Numbered from the stretch's first letter, positions 16,367 to 23,460 are shown. The stretch: DNA of 64,000 nucleotides from Candidatus Pelagisphaera phototrophica (GCF_014529625.1 NZ_CP076039.1:1922001-1986000); one strand, 5' to 3'. Notes: generated by a model from the letters alone, not told the origin. Made by a program: numbers and translations.

Positions 16367-16888
16367 CTAAAACGTGAAGGTGTTTCTCGGAGGGGGTGAC
16401 AGATTTATTTCGACGTCACGACCTTCAAATGTTTGAAAACGAATTATAAAATGATCTTGAGCAACGCGTTCGTAGCTTAGCTTTCGGTGTGACCCTTCAC
16501 TTATACCGTGAAAAGTTATTTTGTTTTCTTCAATTTTTGAGAGTTTGAAAACGTGAGGTTTGTCCGACTGTGGACGCATTGGTGGGTCATAAAGCTGCAA
16601 TCTGAGTTCGAATGAATTTCCGACTTTTTCGATCTTGATGATTTCGACAAATTCGGTTCTCCCGTCTTTTGTAAACCTTACTAGAGCTGAAATTGTATCG
16701 GCCTTTGGTGGAAGCCAAGTTTCCTCAAGGAGTCCGCCATTCACTGCGCCTTGCCAACTTCCTGTGAGCCAAGCGAGTCTTTCAATTTGGAACTCTGGTG
16801 CTTTTGCTGTAGAAGGCTTCGGTTGCTGCGCCGTAGCGCAGACCACCAGCACCGCGGCTGCGATTGTTGTGATTAGTAGTTGTTTCAT
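16367..16888 (-). CDS. Exported DUF6265-family protein
   Basis: This 173-residue protein has a signal peptide (MKQLLITTIAAAVLVVCATA, cleavage near AQ-QP). The body has the DUF6265 pattern: LAWLTGSWQGAVNGGLLEE and TWLPPKADTISALVRF, then FVEIIKIEK, LRLQLYDP and ITFHGISEG. The fold is a lipocalin-like beta barrel, and the function is unknown. It follows the 16902-17507 lipoprotein by 13 bases, with GAAGGG just before its ATG, so the two are probably co-transcribed. Confidence 0.75.
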   Translation of the reverse strand: MKQLLITTIAAAVLVVCATAQQPKPSTAKAPEFQIERLAWLTGSWQGAVNGGLLEETWLPPKADTISALVRFTKDGRTEFVEIIKIEKVGNSFELRLQLYDPPMRPQSDKPHVFKLSKIEENKITFHGISEGSHRKLSYERVAQDHFIIRFQTFEGRDVEINLSPPPRNTFTF

Positions 16889-16901
16889 TTCCCTTCAGCT
16901 T

Positions 16902-17507
16902 TCAATTCTTCTGTTGTATCGGCTTAACCTCAAGCTTTACCAGATCGTTGGAGAGAGTGAAGCTGGACAAGTCTTCCTCTCCATCAAATTGGAAATCTTC
17001 TCCAAGGATCCACTGAGCGCTGCTGTAAGCGGCTTCTCCCTTGTAGTTGGCGTTCCATGATATGTCGTACCATGGTTCACCGTCCGTGACGTGCTTGTGG
17101 ACGTAGAGGAAATAGTCACCGGGAGGCCAATCTCCTTCAAAGTTGAAATCGGGTCCGTAGACGCGGATGAGCCACTCGCCATCATCTCGCTTCGACTTCG
17201 TATCTAGCCACAAAGAGCAGGCACCATCCAAAAATACTTCTCTCTCACGCAGGACGTAACCCGGCCGTTCAGTATTCCAACCCCATTCAGGATCGTTTGG
17301 ATCTACGTACCACTGGGCGGTGAACTTGGCGTAGACTTTCGCTAAACCATCCCACTCGCCATCGTCCGCCTCAACGTCATGGGAAAAGCCCAAGTCTTCA
17401 ATGGGCGTGAGCATTGGCTCGTCCACCTTCGGCTCCGTTGAGGGTTTTGAGCAGCCGACTAACAATGAAAATGAAAGAACAAGGAGAGCTTTGAATGTGA
17501 AAACCAT
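16902..17507 (-). CDS. Lipoprotein of unknown function
   Basis: This 201-residue protein has a lipoprotein signal with Cys19 (LVLSFSLLVGCSK). The mature part is acidic and Trp-rich (KFTAQWYVDPNDPEWGWNTE, LIRVYGPDFNFEGDWPPGDY). A predicted beta-sandwich with regular aromatic residues suggests a ligand-binding surface domain, but no family is recognised. It is the first gene of a two-gene unit with the DUF6265 protein. The upstream 90 bases separate it from the divergent VPDSG gene at 17601. Confidence 0.65.
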   Translation of the reverse strand: MVFTFKALLVLSFSLLVGCSKPSTEPKVDEPMLTPIEDLGFSHDVEADDGEWDGLAKVYAKFTAQWYVDPNDPEWGWNTERPGYVLREREVFLDGACSLWLDTKSKRDDGEWLIRVYGPDFNFEGDWPPGDYFLYVHKHVTDGEPWYDISWNANYKGEAAYSSAQWILGEDFQFDGEEDLSSFTLSNDLVKLEVKPIQQKN

Positions 17508-17600
17508 AAATAAATGAATAGCAGTTTTGGAGATTATACAAGAAACCCCGATGGGGCGGTCAGGTTGACTTTAAGTGTAGGTCTTTGTTAATGTGAATCT

Positions 17601-18137
17601 GTGTGGATAAGAGGTGTAGTTATTTATGCTTGTGCATGGGCTTCAAGCTCAGCCTTCGGAAGCTTGATTATTGACGGAAGTTTAGCTGACACTTTTGAAA
17701 GCATCGGGACGATAGAATCAGCTGGAGAAGAAAGTATTATCTTCCAGATGAATTGGTACCGCGCTTCTGGCGATCAGAGATCAGCATCGTTCGAGATCAC
17801 TAGTGGTTTGGCTTCGACAACCTTCTCTGCCTCAGTACCAAATAATCAGTCTGCAACAGATCTGCAGGATGGCACTTTCAAATTTTATAACTACACGGGA
17901 GGAGTCTTAGGCTCAGAGCTGTGGACCATCGGGGACAGCCTTATTGACCTTCAATCAGGGCAATACGCGATGCGTTGGTATGTGCCTGCTAAGGGGATGG
18001 GCGGAGCCTCATTTGGATACGGCAACGCTACCTTCGCAATCACAACAGCTAACGTTCCCGACTCCGGGTCCACAGCAGCTCTTCTTGGAGCTGGTGTTGC
18101 GGCTCTAGCCTTTGCTAGGCGGAGGCTGGGATATTAG
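17601..18137 (+). CDS. VPDSG-CTERM surface protein
   Basis: This 178-residue secreted protein starts at GTG 17601. It has a short signal peptide (GVVIYACAWASSSAFG), a beta-rich body (DTFESIGTIESAGEESIIFQ, and further VPAKGMGGASFGYGNATFAI), and the sorting signal VPDSGSTAALLGAGVAALAF followed by ARRRLGY. The last part should be recognised by an exosortase-type enzyme, and the protein placed on the cell surface or matrix. A tandem pair of relatives follows after 13 bases. Its tail DNA is almost identical to the next gene's tail, the point where the neighbouring duplication arose. Confidence 0.75.
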   Translation: MWIRGVVIYACAWASSSAFGSLIIDGSLADTFESIGTIESAGEESIIFQMNWYRASGDQRSASFEITSGLASTTFSASVPNNQSATDLQDGTFKFYNYTGGVLGSELWTIGDSLIDLQSGQYAMRWYVPAKGMGGASFGYGNATFAITTANVPDSGSTAALLGAGVAALAFARRRLGY

Positions 18138-19442
18138 TTATCCTTTTGATATGAGAAACATCCTCCTTCTTTGTTCGCTAGCCTTTGCCACCCCCATGCT
18201 ATCAGTACCGCTGCGAGTGACCTACACTGGTAGTGTAACTTCTATGACAGAAACGCTGAACGGAGGTCCAATATCAGTTGGCGATCAGGTATCGGGTTAT
18301 TATGATTATTATCCCGATGGTGCTGTGGCGAATATCTCTAGATGGGGTCCTGGGGACATCTACTCTGAAACTCGTTTCTACGTTTTAGGTACGCATGAAA
18401 TTAATTTAGGATCGGAAACGTTCAGGTGGGTTGGGGCAGCCGACAATTCTAACATACGTACGTCTCCCAATACACCAGGGGAGACGGCGTACACCGTGCA
18501 TATGGCTCCAAATGACTTCACGTATGGAAGTATAACAGGGATTAACGATCTTCCTGTAAACAGTGTGAGCGTATCGTGGGCAAATTTTCCTTATGTTATA
18601 GCAGAGGACACCATTCCCGAGGTACTTCCGCCCTTTGATGCGATTAGTAATCCTGCTCACGCTTTCGTATCATTTACGCCTCTGGGAAATGACACTATTA
18701 CCGTAACTCTAGCAAGTGCATCTATTAGCTCCGTCCCCGACACAGGGTCCACAGCAGCTCTCCTTGGAGCGGGTGTTGCGGCTCTAGCCTTTGCTAGGCG
18801 GAGGCTGGGATATTAGTTATCCTTTTGATATGAGAAACATCCTCCTTCTTTGTTCGCTAGCCTTTGCCACCCCCATGCTATCAGTACCGCTGCGAGTGAC
18901 CTACACTGGTAGTGTAACTTCTATGACAGAAACGCTGAACGGAGGTCCAATATCAGTTGGCGATCAGGTATCGGGTTATTATGATTATTATCCCGATGGT
19001 GCTGTGGCGAATATCTCTAGATGGGGTTCTGGGGACATCTTCTCTGCAACTCGTTTTTACGTTTTAGGTACGCATGAAATTAATTTAGGATCGGAAACGT
19101 TCAGGTGGGTTGGGGCAGCCGACAATTCTAATATATATACGTCTCCCAATACGCCAGGGGAGACGGCGTACTCCGTGCATATGCATCCACATGACTTCAC
19201 TTATGGAAGTATTACAGGGATTAACGATATCCTTGTAAACAGTTTGGGCGTATCGTGGTCAAATTTTCCTTATGTTATAGCAGAGGACACCATTCCTACA
19301 GCCCTTCCCCCGTTTGATGCCATTAATAACCCTGCCCAAGCTACCCTTTTTTTTGGAGTATTGGGGAATGATCGCATTATTGTCGCCTTGGATAGTGCTT
19401 CGATAGCCCCCGTCCCCGACACAGGCTCCACAGCAGCTCTTC
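18085..19442 (+). repeat. Tandem duplication, 679-bp period
   Basis: Two units (about 18085-18763 and 18764-19442) each carry the end of a VPDTG tail, a 13-base spacer and a body gene. The first 200 bases of each body gene are identical by eye, and differences cluster in the later half. The period is exactly the distance between the two ATGs (18151 and 18830). Confidence 0.9.
18151..18816 (+). CDS. VPDTG-CTERM surface protein, duplicate 1
   Basis: From ATG 18151 the protein has a signal peptide (MRNILLLCSLAFATPMLS). A beta-rich body follows, with the pattern LRVTYTGSVTSMTETLNGGP and VGDQVSGYYDYYPDG that is common among PEP-CTERM and VPDSG-CTERM proteins. It ends in the tail VPDTGSTAALLGAGVAALAF, ARRRLGY. 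A longer start inside the previous gene's tail is rejected because it precedes the signal peptide. It is 222 residues long and duplicated in tandem at 18830. The cargo role is unknown; surface or extracellular-matrix display is inferred from the sorting signal. Confidence 0.75.
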   Translation: MRNILLLCSLAFATPMLSVPLRVTYTGSVTSMTETLNGGPISVGDQVSGYYDYYPDGAVANISRWGPGDIYSETRFYVLGTHEINLGSETFRWVGAADNSNIRTSPNTPGETAYTVHMAPNDFTYGSITGINDLPVNSVSVSWANFPYVIAEDTIPEVLPPFDAISNPAHAFVSFTPLGNDTITVTLASASISSVPDTGSTAALLGAGVAALAFARRRLGY

Positions 19443-19492
19443 TTGGAACTGGGGTTGTGGCTTTAGTCTTTGCTAGACGCAGGCTGGGATAA
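18830..19492 (+). CDS. VPDTG-CTERM surface protein, duplicate 2
   Basis: This is the second copy of the tandem pair, starting at ATG 18830. Its first 70 residues match duplicate 1. Later changes are mostly amino-acid-changing: GPGDIYSETRF has become GSGDIFSATRF, and VHMAPNDFTYGS has become VHMHPHDFTYGS. The region before the tail differs strongly (ALPPFDAINNPAQATLFFGV). The tail VPDTGSTAALLGTGVVALVF, ARRRLG is complete. The uneven divergence suggests relaxed or diversifying selection on the outer part of the protein. Confidence 0.75.
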   Translation: MRNILLLCSLAFATPMLSVPLRVTYTGSVTSMTETLNGGPISVGDQVSGYYDYYPDGAVANISRWGSGDIFSATRFYVLGTHEINLGSETFRWVGAADNSNIYTSPNTPGETAYSVHMHPHDFTYGSITGINDILVNSLGVSWSNFPYVIAEDTIPTALPPFDAINNPAQATLFFGVLGNDRIIVALDSASIAPVPDTGSTAALLGTGVVALVFARRRLG

Positions 19493-19507
19493 GAACAGCT
19501 TCAGAAG

Positions 19508-19540
19508 TCCTTTGAGGGACAATTTTTTCTGGGGGCAGTT
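19508..19540 (+). repeat. Dispersed intergenic motif A, copy 3
   Basis: TCCTTTGAGGGACAATTTTT then TCTGGGGGCAGTTAG. It lies 15 bases behind the VPDTG gene ending at 19492. Confidence 0.65.
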
Positions 19541-19563
19541 AGCTTAGGTATGCGATCAAGGCA

Positions 19564-19968
19564 CTATTTTAATCGCGATCCACTAAAGCTGATATCCCGC
19601 GGACCCCTAAACTCCCCCGAGATGTTATCCCCATCGATAAGAGCGTTGAGATCAAAATAATAATCTCTAATTGTAAAATTAGCAGTTACCGAGCCATCAG
19701 ATTCAAGGACTACGTTTTTGAGTGGTGTCTCGCCTCGTGGAGAAATAAACGCACCCGAAAAGCCTTCACTCGCTTCATTGAACCGTAGTTCCGTACTCTC
19801 TTCCCCTCCTCGCAAAGGGTTAACATATTTAATTAGGAAATTGCCGCCGAGCGGTTCTTCATCCACTTCAGGTGTTTGAGCTGATTGGGTCTCAGCTACT
19901 TTCGGTACAGTCTGACAGCCAGCAAATATGAGGCAACAGAGGGCGAGTAGGATGGGGAGTGACTTCAT
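19564..19968 (-). CDS. Small lipoprotein, function unknown
   Basis: This 134-residue protein has a lipoprotein signal (LLALCCLIFAGC, Cys18). A Thr/Pro/Glu-rich linker leads into a beta-strand domain (NFLIKYVNPLRGGEESTEL, FSGAFISPRGETPLKN, ISGEFRGPRDISFSGSRLK) that alternates like a small barrel. No family is recognised. The gene lies between two copies of motif A. Confidence 0.65.
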   Translation of the reverse strand: MKSLPILLALCCLIFAGCQTVPKVAETQSAQTPEVDEEPLGGNFLIKYVNPLRGGEESTELRFNEASEGFSGAFISPRGETPLKNVVLESDGSVTANFTIRDYYFDLNALIDGDNISGEFRGPRDISFSGSRLK

Positions 19969-19991
19969 ATCCTTACCAGATCAGAGATTGC

Positions 19992-20027
19992 CCCTTAGGA
20001 CGACAATTTTTTCTGGGGCAGTTGATG
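19992..20027 (+). repeat. Dispersed intergenic motif A, copy 4
   Basis: CCCTTAGGACGACAATTTTT followed by TCTGGGGCAGTTGATG, close to the consensus. It lies in the upstream region of the minus-strand lipoprotein gene. Confidence 0.7.
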
Positions 20028-20059
20028 CTCTCAACCCATCTTGTGATGGGAGGGTGTTC

Positions 20060-20302
20060 CTAATCAGTAACTCCAGCGATACCATCCTGCTCCGAGTTGT
20101 ACTCAAGCTCACAGGAAGTTTGCTCCTTGTTTAGCCATGGAGACATACTGATGACCTTGTTTCTTGGCAGAGATCCTCTAGCCGCGTTCTTCCTAGCTTC
20201 TTCCTCATTATCTCCGACCCAGCGGACGAAATTATCCTCTGGATAGTGCTTCCAGATGGAGTCCTGTGGATTGAGTTTCTTCAGGGAGTGATTTCTAGGC
20301 AT
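20060..20302 (-). CDS. Small charged protein coupled to the upstream membrane protein
   Basis: This 80-residue protein has no signal peptide and is rich in Lys, Asn and Glu (SIWKHYPEDNFVRWVGDNEE, ARKNAARGSLPRNKVISMSP). No family is recognised. Its ATG overlaps the last eight bases of the 20295-20804 gene, in the arrangement ATGCCTAG, so it is probably translated by coupling. That overlap is the main reason to accept it. Confidence 0.45.
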   Translation of the reverse strand: MPRNHSLKKLNPQDSIWKHYPEDNFVRWVGDNEEEARKNAARGSLPRNKVISMSPWLNKEQTSCELEYNSEQDGIAGVTD

Positions 20303-20804
20303 CTTTTGATTCTAGCCAGTTAGAAAAACGTATGGCCCATGGTTCTGGAGAAAAGTATTCGGAAGTGTGAAACCTATCGACCTCAGCATTCATTCCAGCA
20401 TTGGGTTTAGGTATGCCTAGCCATCCCCATAAAGCCTTCCTGTTCGCGGCAAACGCCATGCTTTCCCTGAATGGACTTTCATCAATCAGCCCATTTATGA
20501 ACTGGTAGTATACGTCTTCAAACCGTTGGTACCTAACCCTCTCAAACCAGAACAGTCTTTCTTTTTCTAGACCAGTGATAGTCTCCAAATCGCCTTCCAT
20601 TAAAGCCATATGAACAGAAAGCACCGAGTCCTCGGAGTATATCTGGCTGAATTCCTCAATCATCGCGTTACTGCGATCCTGCCTGATCTCTGACCGAGCG
20701 ATGCTTGAAGTCTGCCGCATTTCAATGATTAGGAAAACGAGGCCAGCGAGTACAGCTACGTTACCAAGAGCCGTGGTAATAGTAAGGATGGTGTTTGATT
20801 TCAT
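20295..20804 (-). CDS. Single-pass membrane protein, unknown family, paralogue of the divergent gene
   Basis: From ATG 20804 the protein starts MKSNT. One membrane helix (ALGNVAVLAGLVFLIIEMRQ) is followed by a cytosolic helical domain of about 135 residues (IARSEIRQDRSNAMIEEFSQ, FERVRYQRFEDVYYQFINGL). The design of helix, then EMRQTS or ELHQNN, then a helical bundle is shared with the divergently transcribed gene at 20875. Such proteins are widespread in marine bacteria without known function. An ATG five codons further upstream (20819) is possible. Confidence 0.6.
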   Translation of the reverse strand: MKSNTILTITTALGNVAVLAGLVFLIIEMRQTSSIARSEIRQDRSNAMIEEFSQIYSEDSVLSVHMALMEGDLETITGLEKERLFWFERVRYQRFEDVYYQFINGLIDESPFRESMAFAANRKALWGWLGIPKPNAGMNAEVDRFHTSEYFSPEPWAIRFSNWLESKDA

Positions 20805-20874
20805 AATAAAACCGAACATGGAGAAGAATCGTTAGGGCTTGCAAAGAGAATGTGAGTCGATCTTTTCTTCAAAA

Positions 20875-21354
20875 ATGAAGTATGAAGCTGTTGTGAGGGT
20901 TGTATCAAGCTTAGCGGTCATTGCCTCTTTAGGACTCGTCGCGTATGAGCTTCATCAGAACAATAAGGAGATAGTAGAGTCAAATCGCCTAGGAAGGATG
21001 CAGTCTGCAAGTGACTCTGTTGAAGCTGCAACAAGGACCAGGCAGATGATAATTGAAAACTCAGAAGTTTGGTCAAAGGCGATAGCTGGAGAACCTCTAA
21101 CCGATGAAGAGGATATGATATGTGAATTGGTCTCACACACATATTTCTTCACAATAGGGCAGTTATATGAGCAAGCAGTTCACCTAGATGACGACGAACT
21201 TATAGCCAGTCGGCTCAGTCTCCCAAACAGATTGAAAAAGAATTACAGTCCAGTGAAAAATTATTGGATTAGGGTTAGGCCCGAATTCATTTCAAAAGGC
21301 TATGGCCCATTGGCTGAATCTTTTGATAGAGCTTTTGCTAATCCGAAGCTTTAG
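20875..21354 (+). CDS. Single-pass membrane protein, paralogue of the divergent gene
   Basis: Starting at ATG 20875 (MKYEAVV), the protein has one membrane helix (VSSLAVIASLGLVAYELHQN) followed by a helical domain (SNRLGRMQSASDSVEAATRT, EVWSKAIAGEPLTDEEDMIC). It shares the layout of the 20295-20804 protein, and the two are transcribed divergently from a gap of about 70 bases. No catalytic motif is visible. The alternative start at 20839 would put polar residues before the helix and is less likely. Confidence 0.6.
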   Translation: MKYEAVVRVVSSLAVIASLGLVAYELHQNNKEIVESNRLGRMQSASDSVEAATRTRQMIIENSEVWSKAIAGEPLTDEEDMICELVSHTYFFTIGQLYEQAVHLDDDELIASRLSLPNRLKKNYSPVKNYWIRVRPEFISKGYGPLAESFDRAFANPKL

Positions 21355-21363
21355 GGTTAGCTG

Positions 21364-21402
21364 CCCTCAGGACGACAATTTTTTTGGGGGCTGTTGATGA
21401 AT
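21364..21402 (+). repeat. Dispersed intergenic motif A, copy 5
   Basis: CCCTCAGGACGACAATTTTT then TTGGGGGCTGTTGATGAAT. Like copy 1, it keeps the GATGAAT end. It lies ten bases behind the membrane protein gene. Confidence 0.7.
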
Positions 21403-21555
21403 ACTAATGCAGAGGCTGGTACTCGAACAACCCCCGCCCCCCATCTGATTTACTGTAATTTTCCTGTTATAATCAGTGCAGGCTAATGCAGCAAAAGGTA
21501 AGCAAAACATCTATTTAAATAGTTAAAATGTTGTTGTATAGATAGTAATAGATTT

Positions 21556-21577
21556 AGACTCCCGCCACCTCCACCAT
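21556..21577 (+). other. Isolated 3' end of a tmRNA or tRNA (possible attachment site)
   Basis: GACTCCCGCCACCTCCACCA is the 3' end of a tRNA domain: the end of the T loop, 3' T stem CCCGC, acceptor strand CACCTCC, discriminator A and CCA. It is nearly identical to the 3' end of bacterial tmRNA (CTCCCGCCAGCTCCACCA in E. coli). The 5' half of the T arm is absent upstream, so no functional RNA is encoded. This is the form of a displaced attachment site left by an island that entered ssrA or a tRNA gene. Confidence 0.5.
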
Positions 21578-21628
21578 TAAAAGCGTAATAATCTGATACT
21601 TACAAGGTAGCTATTTATTACCTACTAG

Positions 21629-21793
21629 TTTCTACACTCAACGACGCTATTTCAGCCCACCCTCGACGGCACAACATTCAGCACTTTCTTGGAACAAAGC
21701 ACTTCTCTAAGTGACATAGAGGGCACGTCAAGGGTAACGGCCTTTGGGCACGATTTCAGATCGATCCTTAGGCAAAAACAGAAAAGCATTTGA
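21629..21793 (+). pseudogene. C-terminal gene fragment ended by a terminator
   Basis: A frame without a start reads TLFQPTLDGTTFSTFLEQST, then IEGTSRVTAFGHDFRSILRQ, KQKSI and TGA at 21791. A rho-independent terminator begins at the stop. The stop-plus-terminator arrangement suggests a real gene end whose front is lost. No family is recognised. Confidence 0.35.
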
Positions 21794-21825
21794 GAGCGGC
21801 CTGTGGGGGCCCGCTCTCTTTTTGT
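21792..21825 (+). terminator. Rho-independent terminator
   Basis: GAGAGCGG-CC pairs with GGGCCCGCTCTC (one bulge) around a short loop, followed by TTTTT. It overlaps the stop codon of the preceding fragment. Confidence 0.7.
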
Positions 21826-21994
21826 CATTTTGCTCCGAGGGCCAAAATTAGCAGATCTTCTGTCAATACTCCCCAAAAGTGGTTCAACTAATGGTGGAGC
21901 TTGATCTTTGGGAAACGAGATAAGAAAGTTGAGCGATACTTAAGCAAGCGATCCGGCGTTAACCTGTATAGCGATGTCGGAATGGCGAATCAAA

Positions 21995-22027
21995 GGAGCA
22001 GTTCGGGAGGGCTGCTTCTTTTTTTTA
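21995..22027 (+). terminator. Rho-independent terminator
   Basis: GGAGCAG (21995-22001) pairs with CTGCTTC (22012-22018) around a ten-base loop, followed by eight T. No gene ends before it on the + strand, so it may end a small RNA starting after the terminator at 21792. Confidence 0.6.
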
Positions 22028-22250
22028 TTTCGACCTACTGAAACTTGCCATTGCTGGTCTGTAAGGAGCGGGGGCGTCCATCGACTTTGGAACCGCTTTT
22101 AGCTCTGGCGAGGCTGTTGCAAAAATCTCTATTTTTATGATCTCAAAGTGCTCTATAAAATCGCCGAAAAGGGATTCTAATTTACCTCCCTCTGAAATAT
22201 TCTGGCTATCAACGTAATAATATTCGGTTGGCACAGGTTTTGCTGGAATG
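22025..22250 (-). pseudogene. Possible 3' gene fragment
   Basis: On the minus strand a frame reads IPAKPVPTEYYYVDSQNISE, LFGDFIEHFEIIKIEIFATA, SPELKAVPKSMDAP and ends at TAA 22027. It looks like real protein sequence, but no start is available within it, and further upstream it runs antisense through the cupin gene. It is probably the end of a lost gene. Confidence 0.3.
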
Positions 22251-22255
22251 TACGC

Positions 22256-22807
22256 ATGACGGATATCAAAAGAAGGGCTTTTCTCAAAACAGGTACCGCA
22301 GCAGCGGCCATGCTCCCTATCGCAGGGTTTGCACAAGCGGATGACAGTGGTGAAATCCAATTTGCAAATGCCTTTGATGAAACAAAAATCGACTGGAAAC
22401 CATTACCAGGTCCCGATGGAGAACCAACAGAGCATGTTTCCTTGTCTTTTTTGAACATCGACGAAAAAGCAAAAGTAATAGACATCTTATTTAAATTTTC
22501 AGCCAATTCAAAAATTCCCATGCATAAGCATTGCTCAAATTACAGTACCTTCACTGTTCAGGGAGAACTTAATACTTATGATACCGATGGGAATTTGAAA
22601 AGCGTTCGTCCTGCAGGTGTATTTAAAGCCGGAACTCCAGGAGAGGCACACACTGAAGGTGGTGGCGATGAAGACGTAGTAGTATATTTTAGTTTAAGGC
22701 CGTACACATCGACTGACCCTATATATGAAATACTAGATGAAAACTTAGAAGTTGTTGCTGGCATGTGTTTTGACGATCTTAAGGAACTTTACGAGGCATA
22801 CTCATAA
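22256..22807 (+). CDS. Tat-exported cupin protein
   Basis: This 183-residue protein has a twin-arginine-like signal (KRRAFLKTGTAAAAMLPIAG). A small cupin barrel follows: SANSKIPMHKHCSNYSTFTV carries the metal-binding HxH and the spacing to a later residue. Then come GVFKAGTPGEAHTEGGGDED and VVVYFSLRP. The arrangement is close to ChrR-like and quercetinase-like single-domain cupins. The reaction is unknown. The protein should fold in the cytoplasm with its metal before export. It lies between a non-coding relic zone and the helix-turn-helix gene. Confidence 0.75.
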   Translation: MTDIKRRAFLKTGTAAAAMLPIAGFAQADDSGEIQFANAFDETKIDWKPLPGPDGEPTEHVSLSFLNIDEKAKVIDILFKFSANSKIPMHKHCSNYSTFTVQGELNTYDTDGNLKSVRPAGVFKAGTPGEAHTEGGGDEDVVVYFSLRPYTSTDPIYEILDENLEVVAGMCFDDLKELYEAYS

Positions 22808-22914
22808 TCAAAATATTATTCAGGGTTAGGGCCAACGAAGATATTTTTTCTGCCACTAACGGGATGGGTTTCCGTAGGGCAATCACCCGATTTGTATGGT
22901 AGACTGGGTCCACT

Positions 22915-23460
22915 ATGTTGGAAGCCCCCGAATTGAAGGTGAGCATAGCTGATGCTGTGCAGGATTACGCAAACAAGAAGCTGCAGGAACGTACTAAGAG
23001 CTTATCTAGAAGGAAGCCTGAGAAAATGGGTTTGATTCCCTATCTGTTCTGTCTAGGTGTTAGCCAGTCACAAATGGTCAAGAGGCATCGCATTTGCCAC
23101 AAGACGATCAAGCACACACTCATGGAATACGCTGATCATCTTGGCAAGTGGACGGAGGTAGGGGCTAGGCTTTCTAAGCAGCTATTTCTGAACCTGCATT
23201 CTCTGGAAGAGGACATGATTGAGGAGGTGAGAGATAGAATGGAGAGCGGTAAATTGAAGGCCACCTTCCGCGATGTCTATTACGTCTCAACAGCCAAAGA
23301 AAAGAGCTGGCAACAAGCCCACCGAATTGATGAGCGGAGAGAGGAAACGAGGTTAACGAGGAAGGTGGTTAGCCAAGAGGAGTATGAAAACGTTCTAGCT
23401 AGGGGTAATGAGAGGATGGGACAAATCACTAAATCTCATGCGGACTCTTCTTATCATTAG
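22915..23460 (+). CDS. Helix-turn-helix protein of a repeated family
   Basis: This 181-residue basic protein has a helix-turn-helix at about residues 46-72 (YLFCLGVSQSQMVKRHRICH, KTIKHTLMEYADHL). The C-terminal half is charged and helical (EEVRDRMESGKLKATFRDVY, AHRIDERREE). The layout recalls terminase small subunits and transposition-associated HTH proteins, but I cannot assign a family. The C-terminal half is repeated as a decayed copy at 11553-11798. Its last ten residues (KSHADSSYH) are not shared and lie over the end of another dead gene, so the frame probably runs past its original end at a junction near 23422. A motif-A-like sequence lies 90 bases upstream. Confidence 0.6.
   Translation: MLEAPELKVSIADAVQDYANKKLQERTKSLSRRKPEKMGLIPYLFCLGVSQSQMVKRHRICHKTIKHTLMEYADHLGKWTEVGARLSKQLFLNLHSLEEDMIEEVRDRMESGKLKATFRDVYYVSTAKEKSWQQAHRIDERREETRLTRKVVSQEEYENVLARGNERMGQITKSHADSSYH

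Larger units (their letters stand above)
21355..22255. other. Mostly non-coding stretch with relics and two terminators
   Basis: It holds motif A copy 5, a tmRNA/tRNA 3' end relic, two coding-like fragments (21629-21793 plus strand, 22025-22250 minus strand) and two rho-independent terminators. No intact gene is visible. Confidence 0.6.
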
